Shown: positions 27,189 through 37,016, numbered from the stretch's first letter. The stretch: 64,000 nucleotides of DNA from Pleionea sp. CnH1-48 (GCF_024124665.1 NZ_JAMXSB010000017.1:106093-170092), one strand, 5' to 3'. The notes: generated from the sequence alone by a model not told the origin. A program made the numbers and translations.

Positions 27189-29360
27189 ATGGAACATCCA
27201 ATATTACATTTTCTTAATGATGCACAAAAAGCAGCCGTTACCTCTGATGCAGCGGCGTTGCTAGTGCTTGCTGGTGCTGGTAGCGGAAAAACCCGCGTAC
27301 TGGTACATCGTATGGCCTGGTTAATTCAGGAAGATCATTTATCGCCTCACAGTTTGTTAGCCGTGACTTTTACTAATAAAGCGGCGCAAGAAATGAAAGG
27401 GCGGATCGAAGGTCTGTTAGGGCGTCCTGCCAACACGCTTTGGATCGGAACCTTTCACGGGCTAGCTCATCGCCTGCTGAGAACTCATGCACGTGATGCT
27501 CGTCTGGATGAGAATTTTCAGATCCTGGATAGTGATGATCAGTTGCGCATTATCAAGCGCGTGATGAAAGAACTCGGGCTTGATGAGGAAGAGTGGCAAC
27601 CCAAGCAGGCACAGTGGTTTATTAATGCCAAAAAAGACGATGGGCTACGTCCAAAGGATATTGCCCATAATGGCGATCTTTATACCGCCACCATGTGTAC
27701 TGTTTATCAAGCTTATGAAGAAGCCTGTGCCCAGGGTGGGTTGGTTGATTTTGCCGAGTTATTGTTACGTGCTTTCGAATTGCTCAGAGATAATGCGCAT
27801 CTACGAGTGCATTATCAGGAGCGTTTTCAACACGTTTTGGTTGACGAGTTTCAAGATACAAATGCGATTCAGTATGCCTGGATCCGCTTGATTGCCAATG
27901 GCCGCAATCGCATTACCATTGTTGGAGATGATGATCAGTCCATTTATGGATGGCGTGGTGCCAAAATTGAAAACATCCATAAGTTTCAACAAGATTACTC
28001 GGGCGCTGACACGATTCGATTAGAACAGAATTATCGTTCGACCAATACGATCCTGAAAGCTGCCAACTCGGTGATTGCGAATAATAACGATCGCTTAGGC
28101 AAAAACTTGTGGACCTCCGGTGATGAAGGAGAACCTATCTCCTTGTACACAGCTTTTAATGAACAAGAAGAAGCTCGCTATGTCGCCGCGCGAATCGAAG
28201 ACTGGGTCAATCAAGGCAATAGTTATAACGAGTCAGCTATTCTTTATCGCTCTAATGCACAATCTCGAGTGATGGAAGAAGCCTTGCTTCAACGCCAGAT
28301 CCCTTATCGAATTTATGGTGGTTTACGCTTCTTCGAACGAGCTGAGGTTAAAGACACTTTGGCTTATTTGCGTTTGCTGTCCAATCGCAATAATGATGCT
28401 GCTTTTGAACGTGTCGTTAACACGCCCACACGTGGCTTGGGTCTAAAGTCCATCGAAAATATTCGAGCGACGGCAAAAGTTCAAAATTGTTCATTGTGGG
28501 ATGCGTCGTCTCATGTCATTGAACATGGCCTGTTACCAGCAAGAGCAAAAAATGCTTTGTTAGGTTTTCAAACCTTGCTAAAAAACATGGATGATGAAAC
28601 CGAAGAGTTTGAGTTGCATCAAAAAATAGAATTTATTATTGAAGCATCTGGCTTACTGGATATGTATTTGAAAGAGAAAGGTGAAAAAGGCCTGGCTCGC
28701 AAAGAAAACTTACAGGAGCTGGTCACTGCGGCACGCAATTTTGATGTGGCTGAAGTGGAAGAAGAGGAACAGGAATTAACACCTGTGCAAGCTTTCTTAG
28801 CTCACGCATCTTTAGAAGCAGGCGACACTCAAGCCGAGTCTTATCAGGACTGTGTTCAGTTAATGACATTGCACTCGGCAAAAGGTTTGGAATTTCCTCT
28901 CGTCTTTATTGCTGGTGTTGAAGAAAAGTTATTCCCTCACCAGATGTCGATGGAAGATCCCGATAGCCTCGCTGAAGAACGCCGTTTATGTTATGTCGGC
29001 ATAACGCGGGCGATGAAAAAACTTTATCTCACCCATGCCGAAAAACGACGTATGTTTGGCAAGGAGTCTTATCCATCCTTGTCGCGCTTTGTGCGAGAAA
29101 TTCCTGCCAGCCTTATTGAAGAAGTACGCATTACAGCCCAGGTATCACAGCCTGCATTTAGTTCTGGTCTAGGTTTGGGTCAACAAGCGGACGATTCTCA
29201 TGGTTTTCAACTCGGTCAGATGGTTGAGCATCCACGTTTTGGTATTGGAGTGATTCTTAATTTTGAAGGTTCCGGCCCGCAAACCCGGATCCATATTAAT
29301 TTTGAGTCTGCTGGTCCAAAAACGCTGGTACTTGCCTACGCTAAGTTATCTGCGGTCTAA
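27189..29360 (+). CDS. uvrD: DNA helicase II
   Basis: UvrD unwinds DNA in nucleotide excision and mismatch repair. The 723-residue superfamily 1A helicase has Walker A GAGSGKT (29-35), motif II DEFQDTN (219-225), GDDDQSIYGWRGA (247-259), QNYRSTN in motif IV and the late VGITRAMKKLYLTHA motif. The C-terminal Tudor-like tail (GQMVEHPRFGIGVI) is present, as in UvrD and PcrA. A likely -10 element TACAAT (27174-27179) ends 9 bases before the ATG and no ribosome site is visible, so the transcript may be nearly leaderless. I saw no CTG-N10-CAG LexA box. Confidence 0.95.
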   Translation: MEHPILHFLNDAQKAAVTSDAAALLVLAGAGSGKTRVLVHRMAWLIQEDHLSPHSLLAVTFTNKAAQEMKGRIEGLLGRPANTLWIGTFHGLAHRLLRTHARDARLDENFQILDSDDQLRIIKRVMKELGLDEEEWQPKQAQWFINAKKDDGLRPKDIAHNGDLYTATMCTVYQAYEEACAQGGLVDFAELLLRAFELLRDNAHLRVHYQERFQHVLVDEFQDTNAIQYAWIRLIANGRNRITIVGDDDQSIYGWRGAKIENIHKFQQDYSGADTIRLEQNYRSTNTILKAANSVIANNNDRLGKNLWTSGDEGEPISLYTAFNEQEEARYVAARIEDWVNQGNSYNESAILYRSNAQSRVMEEALLQRQIPYRIYGGLRFFERAEVKDTLAYLRLLSNRNNDAAFERVVNTPTRGLGLKSIENIRATAKVQNCSLWDASSHVIEHGLLPARAKNALLGFQTLLKNMDDETEEFELHQKIEFIIEASGLLDMYLKEKGEKGLARKENLQELVTAARNFDVAEVEEEEQELTPVQAFLAHASLEAGDTQAESYQDCVQLMTLHSAKGLEFPLVFIAGVEEKLFPHQMSMEDPDSLAEERRLCYVGITRAMKKLYLTHAEKRRMFGKESYPSLSRFVREIPASLIEEVRITAQVSQPAFSSGLGLGQQADDSHGFQLGQMVEHPRFGIGVILNFEGSGPQTRIHINFESAGPKTLVLAYAKLSAV

Positions 29361-29366
29361 AAAGAG

Positions 29367-29392
29367 GCCGCGGGTGGTTGGTTGCCCGCGGC
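29367..29392 (+). terminator. GC-rich hairpin after uvrD
   Basis: GCCGCGGG pairs with CCCGCGGC across a 10-base loop, 6 bases after the uvrD stop codon. TAATGAATTC follows, with no T run, so it may be a rho-independent end of low efficiency or an mRNA-stabilising hairpin. Confidence 0.6.
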
Positions 29393-29432
29393 TAATGAAT
29401 TCTTTCCCCTCCCACATCACCGACTCTGTCAC

Positions 29433-29460
29433 CTGCATTCCTGTTTAATTTGGGTATAAT
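29433..29460 (+). promoter_or_regulatory. Putative sigma70 promoter of the TRAP binding-protein gene
   Basis: A perfect -10 box TATAAT (29455-29460) is preceded by CTGCAT at 29433-29438 with a 16-base spacer. The start codon lies 36 bases downstream. The -35 match is poor, so strength is uncertain. Confidence 0.5.
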
Positions 29461-29496
29461 GACCCACAAACAACGAGAACAGGAAGTGTGATAACA

Positions 29497-30600
29497 ATGA
29501 AAAGAAGAGCATTTGTAGGGGCTGCGGGCGTTGGGTTAGCTGTCTCAACACTCAGTGGATGTTCACCCGCAGAAAACTGTAATCAGGCAAGTGGCACAGA
29601 TAGCTCAAATAAAGAAGTTATTAAGTGGACGATGGTAACCACTTGGCCTAAAGGATTTCAGGGACTCGGTGAAGGTGCCGAATATCTGGCACAACTTATT
29701 AACAAGCTCAGCGGCGGACGCATGGAAGTGAAAGTATTTGGAGCTAACGAAGTGGTTCCGGCTTTCGAAGTTTTTGATACGGTTGCCGCAGGCACGGCCC
29801 AGATGGGGCATGGAGCGGCATATTATTGGAAAGGTAAATTACCCATTGCTCCGTTTTTTAGTGCTGTTCCGTTTGGGCTTAACGCGCAAGAGATGAATAG
29901 CTGGTTGCTTAAAGGCGGTGGATTAGAACTTTGGCAAGAGCTGTATGCACCTTTGGGATTAGTGCCTATGCCTGCGGGTAATACAGGCGTGCAGATGGCG
30001 GGATGGTTTAATAAAGAAATTAACAGTCTCGATGACATCAAAGGTTTAAAAATGCGTATTCCTGGGTTGGGTGGTGAAGTGTTTAAGCGCGCTGGAGGCA
30101 CACCGGAGCTTATTCCTGGGGCAGAGCTATTCTCAGCATTGCAGATGGGGCGAATCGATGCAACCGAGTGGGTTGGTCCTTACAATGATCTGGCATTCGG
30201 ACTCCATAAAGCCGCCAAATATTATTACTACCCCGGTTGGCATGAGCCCGGTACGACGCTTGAAGCGATTATTAACAAAGATGCGCTTAATGCGTTGCCT
30301 GCTGACTTACAAGAAATTGTAAAGACGGCTTGTCTGATGGCCAATGGTGACATGCTGATGGAGTTTACTGACAAAAATAATACGGCTTTAAAAACTCTGA
30401 TCAATGAGCACAAAGTGGATTTAAGACCACTGCCAGAAGATGTTCTTAAACGCTTCCATGAGCTTTCAAAAGAAGTGGTTGCAGAGCAAGCTGAGCAAGA
30501 TGCTATTTCGCGTAAAGTTTATGACTCTTACACTCAGTTTCAGCAACAGGTTCAACCCTGGCATGCTATTTCTGAGCAGGCATTTTTGGGAATTCGCTAA
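29497..30600 (+). CDS. dctP: TRAP transporter solute-binding protein (DctP/TakP-like)
   Basis: The 367 residues start at ATG 29497, since AGGAAG (29481-29486) is correctly spaced from it; a GTG three codons upstream is too close. The N terminus KRRAFVGAAG plus the lipobox LSGC (Cys at about 22) suggests a Tat- or Sec-exported lipoprotein. Conserved TRAP features are the WTMVTTWPKGFQGLGEG start and the core signature KGLKMRIPGLGGEVFKRAGG, typical of TakP-type 2-oxoacid binders. It carries carboxylates to the permease pair encoded opposite. The two share a terminator, an uncommon convergent arrangement. Confidence 0.9.
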   Translation: MKRRAFVGAAGVGLAVSTLSGCSPAENCNQASGTDSSNKEVIKWTMVTTWPKGFQGLGEGAEYLAQLINKLSGGRMEVKVFGANEVVPAFEVFDTVAAGTAQMGHGAAYYWKGKLPIAPFFSAVPFGLNAQEMNSWLLKGGGLELWQELYAPLGLVPMPAGNTGVQMAGWFNKEINSLDDIKGLKMRIPGLGGEVFKRAGGTPELIPGAELFSALQMGRIDATEWVGPYNDLAFGLHKAAKYYYYPGWHEPGTTLEAIINKDALNALPADLQEIVKTACLMANGDMLMEFTDKNNTALKTLINEHKVDLRPLPEDVLKRFHELSKEVVAEQAEQDAISRKVYDSYTQFQQQVQPWHAISEQAFLGIR

Positions 30601-30606
30601 CAACAA

Positions 30607-30641
30607 AAAAAGCTCTCACCTATTTGGGATGAGAGCTTTTT
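30607..30641 (+). terminator. Bidirectional terminator of the TRAP genes
   Basis: AGCTCTCA pairs with TGAGAGCT over an 11-base loop, flanked by A6 and T5. It lies between the convergent dctP and dctM genes and works in both orientations. Confidence 0.88.
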
Positions 30642-30648
30642 AGTTTGT

Positions 30649-32010
30649 TTATTCTGCAAGATATTTAGGCAGCCAGGTGGCAAGTTCTGGGAATGCCGCA
30701 AGGATCAGAAGTACCATTAGCTGGATAATAATAAAGGGAATAGCACCTCGATAAATGCTCTTGGTGGCGACTGATTCCGGTGCAACACCACGCAAATAAA
30801 AGAGTGCGAATCCAAAGGGTGGCGTTAAAAACGAGGCCTGTAAATTAATCGCAATCATGATTCCTAACCAAATCGGATCAACACCCATCTGTAATAAAAC
30901 AGGGGCGACGATGGGAACCACTACATAGATAATTTCGATAAAGTCGAGAATAAAGCCCAATAAAAACATCACCAGCATTATGATGATCATGGCTCCCGTT
31001 ACTCCACCTGGCATTTGTTGCAAGAAGGATTGAACGGCCTCATCGCCTCCTAAGGCGCGAAATACCAACGAAAAAATGGATGCACCGATCAGGATCATAA
31101 ACACCATAGAAGATGTTTTGGTGGTGGAAATCATAACGTCTTTAAGGACTGGCCACGAAAGCTGTTTTTGAGTCAGTGCCAGAATCAAAGCACCTACTGC
31201 ACCAATGGCGGATGCTTCTGTCGGTGTAGCCCAGCCCATCAGGATAGAACCTAATACAACAAAAATTAGTAGCAGTGGTAAAACGAGACTCTGAATCACT
31301 TCTTTAAACAAGTTACCAGAACCAGCTTGCTCTTCTGGTGGTGCTTCGGGAGCAACTTCTGGATTGATTAAGGCACGCCCAAACACATATAAAATGTATA
31401 AACTCACCAGTAGAATGCCCGGGATCAAAGCACCAATAAAAAGATCGCCTACATTGACCGGATCACCACCATAGCTACTGCGGTAAGCACTGGATATTGC
31501 CTCGCCTAATAGAATCAGCACGATAGAAGGGGGAATAATTTGCCCCAGTGTTCCAGATGCGCAAATGGTGCCTGTGGATAATGCAGGATCATAGCCTCGC
31601 TTTAACATGGCTGGCAGAGACAGCATGCCCATGGTCACAACGGTAGCTCCTACTATGCCAGTGCTTGCAGCAAGTAGTGCACCCACTATGATGACCGAGA
31701 TAGCCAGACCGCCGCGTAAATTACCCATTAATTTAGCCATACTGCCAAGCAGGTTCTCTGCAATATGGCTCCGCTGTAGCATCACTCCCATAAAGACAAA
31801 CAAAGGCACAGCGACAAGCACTTGATTGGTCATCACACCAAAAGTTCGGTTAAAGGTTGCGTTAAGCAACAGAGGATTAAACCAGTCAAACATAACGCCT
31901 AACCCTGCAAACAAAAGCGAGGCGCCAGCGAGTGTAAAGGCAACGGGGTAGCCTGCCATTAAGCACAAGCAGACACAGATAAACATTATCAAGGGTAGCC
32001 ATTCCATCAT
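30649..32010 (-). CDS. dctM: TRAP transporter large permease
   Basis: This 453-residue inner-membrane protein carries the dicarboxylate/2-oxoacid flux driven by ion gradients. About 12 to 13 membrane helices are visible. Family motifs include AASTGIVGATVVTMGML and LGFILDFIEI near the transport core, with GASIFSLVFRALGG between. It overlaps dctQ by 4 bases (ATGA), typical of the QM pair. It probably works with the binding protein encoded on the other strand. Confidence 0.92.
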   Translation of the reverse strand: MMEWLPLIMFICVCLCLMAGYPVAFTLAGASLLFAGLGVMFDWFNPLLLNATFNRTFGVMTNQVLVAVPLFVFMGVMLQRSHIAENLLGSMAKLMGNLRGGLAISVIIVGALLAASTGIVGATVVTMGMLSLPAMLKRGYDPALSTGTICASGTLGQIIPPSIVLILLGEAISSAYRSSYGGDPVNVGDLFIGALIPGILLVSLYILYVFGRALINPEVAPEAPPEEQAGSGNLFKEVIQSLVLPLLLIFVVLGSILMGWATPTEASAIGAVGALILALTQKQLSWPVLKDVMISTTKTSSMVFMILIGASIFSLVFRALGGDEAVQSFLQQMPGGVTGAMIIIMLVMFLLGFILDFIEIIYVVVPIVAPVLLQMGVDPIWLGIMIAINLQASFLTPPFGFALFYLRGVAPESVATKSIYRGAIPFIIIQLMVLLILAAFPELATWLPKYLAE

Positions 32011-32528
32011 GATACGGACTCCTCATGCTTTGCTTGCTGAAACTTTTCTATGTTATTCATGATTTGATGACAGCCTTCGATGAGCAGAAGGATAGGCATA
32101 ACGATGACCAGAGATTTCAGTAGATAGAGAGCAGGAAGACCGCCCACCTCGGCTGAGGCCTCACCAAGCTTCCAGCTGAGACTGACATAGCGCCAACTAC
32201 TGATTAGGATAAAAAGACTCACAGGAAACAAAAACAGTAGTGTTCCTGCAATATCGACAATGGCCTGTGTTTTCGCTGAATACTGGCGATAGAAGATATC
32301 CACGCGAACGTGCTCGTTGCTTTGTAGCGTATAAGCGGCACCCAGCATAAATACAGCGGCGTGCAACCAGGTCGTTGATTCTTGTAACGCAATAAAGTTG
32401 ATTTGAAAAACATTACTGAGAATGGCATTGGTAAACATCAGCAAGGCCATGATTAACGTCAACAACGAGACGCCTTTACCTGACCACTGGCTGATGTATT
32501 TAAGAGAAGATTTGATCCGATCCCACAT
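32007..32528 (-). CDS. dctQ: TRAP transporter small permease
   Basis: This 173-residue protein has four membrane helices (about residues 16-38, 50-68, 87-109 and 131-150) and the typical DctQ motif QSNEHVRVDIFYRQYS. It supports the large subunit and contacts the binding protein. It is the first gene of the dctQM pair, and the 600-base gap upstream should contain the promoter. Confidence 0.9.
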   Translation of the reverse strand: MWDRIKSSLKYISQWSGKGVSLLTLIMALLMFTNAILSNVFQINFIALQESTTWLHAAVFMLGAAYTLQSNEHVRVDIFYRQYSAKTQAIVDIAGTLLFLFPVSLFILISSWRYVSLSWKLGEASAEVGGLPALYLLKSLVIVMPILLLIEGCHQIMNNIEKFQQAKHEESVS

Positions 32529-33135
32529 GGTGTTCCACTTAATTTATTTTGGTTATTGTTACGGTTGGCTTAAGCGACAACGGGTCAAAGATACTAACGG
32601 AAACGAATCCATTTGTCTTTATGAAGGGCCAGATCCTGCTAAAGAGCCATCGAATATTTCCAGGTTTATTCACAGGCAAAAATGGCTTGGGAATTCTGGG
32701 GATAAAATGGTGATAAAACAAGATGTTAAGAACCTATTATGAACATAGTTATCCACATTGAAGAAATATGACAAATAAAAGGATAAATATCTTCCTATTC
32801 TGTGTGTAAGTTGATTAACTTATTGAAAATTAATGATAATTTATTTGTGAATAAGTTCTTTTCTTTGATCAAAAGCTGATCATTTAATCCCACTCTTATG
32901 AGTCATCACTCTCGTGCAACAAGGTTATTCACAGCCTTATTAGCTATGTGAATAAGATCAAGGATTTGTCAATTTAAAATTGAGATTTAATGCTATTTAT
33001 CAGAAGTTATTCCTATCTCATTGTATTTAAAAGATAAAATATTTGAGATATTTATCACTTAATGGTGCATACCAATAGATGGGGCCGTAGCCTGCGCCAA
33101 GATCGGTGATCTTAGCGCGGCCAGGGTAGTGAACC
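32529..33135. other. AT-rich intergenic region with a structured element
   Basis: The 607 bases upstream of dctQ contain no convincing gene. The right end carries a GC-rich hairpin (33094-33118) that follows the metalloprotease gene. The remainder is AT-rich and has many short TTTATTT-like runs. No tRNA or other RNA gene is recognised. Confidence 0.55.
33094..33118 (-). other. GC-rich hairpin 3' of the metalloprotease gene
   Basis: GCGC-C-AAGATC pairs with GATCTT-A-GCGC around a GGT loop (10 pairs, one mismatch). It lies 18 bases after the stop codon of the minus-strand metalloprotease gene and stands out against AT-rich surroundings. Read on the minus strand, the segment 33035-33150 is also an open frame of about 36 codons (KITDLGAGYGPIYWYAP), which resembles small palindromic elements. 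It could be a terminator or a copy of a dispersed repeat. Confidence 0.5.
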
Positions 33136-36100
33136 TTATCTAGCTACAGGAAGAGGAATGCCTCGGGTGACAACTAGCTGAATACTGGCAGTCCCGGTAT
33201 CGCCATTCTTATCGGTGGCACTGAGCGTAATGGTATGGGTTCCTACCTTTAGGCTTCGTGTGCGGATCTCTGATGAAGTACCCAAGTCACCATTGAGATT
33301 GGAGTGCCAGCGCAGAGTGAATGGAGAAGGAGCGCTGCCTGCAATGATTAGGGGACCGTCTTCAATATCAGATACCGTACCTGTGAGGTAGACGGTTTTG
33401 CCATAGTGAACCACTAGACCATTTTGCTGCAGAATGCTGACGCGAGGTGCTGAGCCTGGCATGAGCAGATTTTCTGTCGTGATAGCACTGGTAGTGTGAT
33501 AACCATCAAACGCTGTTACCTTGAACTTCCCTTTGTTCGAGCCCTTGTAATAGCGCAAAGGATCGGCAACACCTGCTGGTGTGTCTGAGTTGAGTGGGTA
33601 TTGAGTATTGGCGATTTGTGAATCAACCAACACCCAAGAAATACCACCATCTGCGCTATAGAAGACAGAGTAGCTTAAGTTATCACCATCGGCGTCACTG
33701 GCGTTCCATCTTAGAACGGTATTCGATTTCATATTGATATCGGCAATCGACTCCAGTTGTATCTGAGGCTTGTTCGTCGATACTTGCTTGGTCGTGATAA
33801 CCTGATTGTTGTATACCAATTCAAACTTGGTGGCTCCCAAAGCCAATGGCAAGCTGGTCATGAAAGAATACTCACCTACTGTGGCATCTTCTGATAGACG
33901 GGTCATCATGATGAAGTTTTGTTTTAGAAGCTTGGTTCCTTTGTATTGCTTTAGTTGGACGACGGGTAACAAGTTCGCTGCCAAAGCTTGCTTAGTTGTT
34001 GCCTGTCTGTCATTAAGCGTGGGCAGAATCAGTTTTTTTCTGGGTTCCGTTTTCATTAAAATGAAGTTGCTTAGTGTACGGTCACTGGTATTAAAGTGTC
34101 CTGAAATAACCAACTGAGCAAGATCCAGAGCAGGTTCTTCAATAATGATGTCATCAATGGGTTGAATGATCTCGCCATTTCCATCATCAAGTACGGGGAG
34201 CTTTTGAGTAACCTTAGCATGAGAGTGTTTTTCTTCTTTGATTGAGGTTTCCTGGGCACGATTTGGATTAGGATAGGCCGCCTCATGAGCTGTTTCTGTG
34301 GTTGCTTCTGCCAGCAGAGTTTCTACCTTGTGTCCTGGTTTTTGATAACGAGCAGCAATGGCCAGTCGATCACAGTAAACGCCTTGCTCTGATAAAAGCT
34401 TGCAGTAGCTGTAGGGTGAAATCCACTCGCGGCTACGGTAAGACATCACCGGAGAGACGTCACGATTCCAGGGAAAGTTTACATTGGCACTGTCTGAGCC
34501 AAGAATCGCTGGCTGCGCCAGACCAAAGAAGTCGTGGTAAACATCCATACCAAAGTAGCCGTCATGGCCGTTGTCAAAAAAGGCGGAATTACCGAGCGAT
34601 AAACCACAGTTATCAGGGTAAGGATAATTAGTATCCTGATTAGCTGGATTGTTTGCTGTACAGACGTGATCAAGGTTTTTATTGTGGCCGATTTCATGAC
34701 TCACGATGTTTCCACCGTTACTGTTGTTCCAGTCAGTGTAACTGTGCAAACCAAACATAATCGAAGTTGATACTCGTTGACCGCGTGCAATACCCCAAAC
34801 TGCTGGAGCACCGCCTTGAGCTTCCGGAAGATCTGGGTGAACCATGCCTGCCCAGAAGGAGTCTGTGAATCCACAACTACTCCAGAAGCGCTTCCATTGC
34901 ATGCGCGATAAGATTTGGCTCCAGTGGTCGCGATCAGTAATGTTCCACTCTTTGTTAAATGGCCAGAAGTGCCACAGGGGTTTGAGTGGTTTAAATCCAC
35001 AATCAAAACTGGCGAGCGCAGTTGTTGGATGATGCCGTACAACATGACCCATTACAGCTGGGTAATGAGGATGGGAGCCTTCATAAATGCGCAAAGGATT
35101 ATCGCGATTAGCACCATCATGAAGATGTAGTGGTACTTCGACAACTGTATCAAGATGGGCCTGATTGAATGTCAGATTTTCTGTCCATTGATTATTGTTG
35201 CCATTGCTATCCGGTTGCGCACCATTTTGATTCACTCTGGCGACAAAGGAGACTTCGCCTTGAGTGGTCCAATGCTGTGGTATCTTAAACAGAAAGGCGT
35301 GATCAAGTAGTGTTCTATCAATCCCTGCATCACGTACTGTGATTGGGTTTTCAGCCAGAATAGGTGAGTCAGGCAATTCGGTGCCGTTGCGGAATGCTCT
35401 TAACTCGGCGCTTACGTTATTGGTTGGAACGGTACTTTGTACGTAAAAGCGAGCCATGGTACGACGCAAGGCGACCAGAGGCATATCATTGTAGATATTC
35501 TGCATGCCCTGCGTGACTTCAAGACCTCTGGCAGCGATATCGTTGCCTTCGTAGGAGGCAAAAAAGCGTGGTCCATTGACGCCATGCTGAGGTGAAATAT
35601 TAAACATACCCTTGGTGATTGGGGCTTCGGCAGGTGTGCTAGAAGTAATATTGGCAGTGTAGCCAGTACCATTAGTAAATACTTCTGCTGTACCGGGAAT
35701 TCCGCTGCCAGATCCTATGGGGCCATCATATTGAGCCAACTGTTGATAACCATCATTGCTATCAATGGTAAAAGGCCCTTTGGCTTGAGTGTGAGACCAC
35801 TGCTGCTTAATAGGACAACGGGCATAAATGGTATGACGCCCTTGATACCAGCCTCGCATTCGGCGCTTGGCTCTAACCGTGACAGTAGATGTTAAACAAC
35901 CTGTCGCATGGTTGAGCGTGTAGCTGGCGCTTTGTGCTCCTCCGGGAGAATTAACAGTATCGATGAAAATCCCAAAACCTGGACCACCTTGACCATACTC
36001 AGGTCCTTCTGGTGTATGAGTACTATGAGTTCGAGAGGTGTCAATCTCACAATCACGCATAATATCCGCAGGTAGGCAGTAGGTAACGCTTTCGGTTCTG

Positions 36101-36306
36101 GATGGCCAACCGCCAAAGTGACCTCCCCGAATATCGAAATAGGGGAACTCGCCAGTAAATTCTCTGTTTTCGTAAGCGACGACTTCTTCACCCTTTGCGG
36201 TAATTTCTACCGAAAAAGTGGCCGTGTCGGCTTTAAGCTCACCACTGATAGCTGCACCTAGCACAAGCGAGATGAGCGATAAGCTACTTGATAATGAAGC
36301 TTTCAT
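33136..36306 (-). CDS. Large secreted zinc metalloprotease, metzincin type (M66/StcE-like)
   Basis: The gene encodes 1056 residues. The ATG at 36306 is preferred because GGAG precedes it and it begins a normal signal peptide (about residues 1-26, cleaved near LKA). The zinc site is HEIGHNKNLDH (His537, Glu538, His541, His547), with Asn in place of the usual Gly of HExxHxxGxxH. A metzincin Met-turn follows at Met621 (PVMSYR). N-terminal residues 30-330 are beta-rich. The last 200 residues form two Ig-like or cadherin-like modules (LRWNASDADGDNLSYSVFYSAD; HTITLSATDKNGDTGTASIQL). The closest recognised families are M66/StcE mucinase-like and M12 peptidases. Target proteins are unknown. Confidence 0.85.
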   Translation of the reverse strand: MKASLSSSLSLISLVLGAAISGELKADTATFSVEITAKGEEVVAYENREFTGEFPYFDIRGGHFGGWPSRTESVTYCLPADIMRDCEIDTSRTHSTHTPEGPEYGQGGPGFGIFIDTVNSPGGAQSASYTLNHATGCLTSTVTVRAKRRMRGWYQGRHTIYARCPIKQQWSHTQAKGPFTIDSNDGYQQLAQYDGPIGSGSGIPGTAEVFTNGTGYTANITSSTPAEAPITKGMFNISPQHGVNGPRFFASYEGNDIAARGLEVTQGMQNIYNDMPLVALRRTMARFYVQSTVPTNNVSAELRAFRNGTELPDSPILAENPITVRDAGIDRTLLDHAFLFKIPQHWTTQGEVSFVARVNQNGAQPDSNGNNNQWTENLTFNQAHLDTVVEVPLHLHDGANRDNPLRIYEGSHPHYPAVMGHVVRHHPTTALASFDCGFKPLKPLWHFWPFNKEWNITDRDHWSQILSRMQWKRFWSSCGFTDSFWAGMVHPDLPEAQGGAPAVWGIARGQRVSTSIMFGLHSYTDWNNSNGGNIVSHEIGHNKNLDHVCTANNPANQDTNYPYPDNCGLSLGNSAFFDNGHDGYFGMDVYHDFFGLAQPAILGSDSANVNFPWNRDVSPVMSYRSREWISPYSYCKLLSEQGVYCDRLAIAARYQKPGHKVETLLAEATTETAHEAAYPNPNRAQETSIKEEKHSHAKVTQKLPVLDDGNGEIIQPIDDIIIEEPALDLAQLVISGHFNTSDRTLSNFILMKTEPRKKLILPTLNDRQATTKQALAANLLPVVQLKQYKGTKLLKQNFIMMTRLSEDATVGEYSFMTSLPLALGATKFELVYNNQVITTKQVSTNKPQIQLESIADINMKSNTVLRWNASDADGDNLSYSVFYSADGGISWVLVDSQIANTQYPLNSDTPAGVADPLRYYKGSNKGKFKVTAFDGYHTTSAITTENLLMPGSAPRVSILQQNGLVVHYGKTVYLTGTVSDIEDGPLIIAGSAPSPFTLRWHSNLNGDLGTSSEIRTRSLKVGTHTITLSATDKNGDTGTASIQLVVTRGIPLPVAR

Positions 36307-36984
36307 TTTTAATATTGCTCCTAAGCAAAAAACAAAGCTGAGCAATGAATACTCAGCTCATGTTGTCGGGAATACGATATGCCTAAATGTAAATGGCAGC
36401 CCAAGGCTGAAAGGCGTGCTCAGGGTAGGAGATAAGTGATGAACTAATGTAAGGATTAGATAATGTTTTGCTTATGTTTTTGTTAAGGCACTTAATTTTG
36501 TACGCATAGTGAGCAATAAAGTCCTAAGAGAGCTGATAATACCCTCGAGTGTGAAACATTTATGCTAGCAGTCAGCATGTTGGTTGTATTTTTGAACATG
36601 GGCACAAATCATTCTATGAAACTTAATATGTCGTTTTTAATGCCACTCTTCTTACGCGGCACCGTCATGGTTAGAAAAATTAACGTCAGTTCTTTGAAAA
36701 GACTGCAACCTGTTTAGCTGTGTATTTAAACCCTGAAAGAGAAAAACAAAGTGATAGCTTCACTAATAAATAGTTAAGATGTATAAGATGGCTCTTAGGT
36801 ATTCCAAACCTCACAAAACAGCAGCGGAATCTATTGAATGATCTGAAAAGCCACCTAATTAATTATTTATAGGGAAGCAAAGAACTGAACATTCAAGTAA
36901 TTGGTTTTAAAAAACAGGCAAAATTCAAACCCTGGCTATTGAGCCAAATGAAAGTATTGGTAATGAAATTAGATGAATTAAAAA
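36307..36984. other. Gene-free region between the metalloprotease and the tRNA locus
   Basis: These 678 bases contain no credible gene. The metalloprotease promoter on the minus strand should lie at its left end. Nothing else is recognised apart from the tRNA-remnant elements described at its right edge. Confidence 0.55.
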
Positions 36985-36999
36985 TCAGTTAAAAACTGA
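36985..36999 (-). terminator. Rho-independent terminator downstream of the tRNA-like remnant
   Basis: On the minus strand the stem TCAGTT/AACTGA has a TTT loop and is followed by TTTTTAATT. It lies directly after the 3' end of the tRNA-like fragment, the arrangement expected for a tRNA gene terminator. Confidence 0.65.
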
Positions 37000-37016
37000 G
37001 CTTTCGTATGATGTGG

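Noticed and set aside
34000..36000. Several antisense open frames of 60-110 codons inside the metalloprotease gene
   Set aside because: They are in other frames of a strongly coding gene and carry no domains or ribosome sites.
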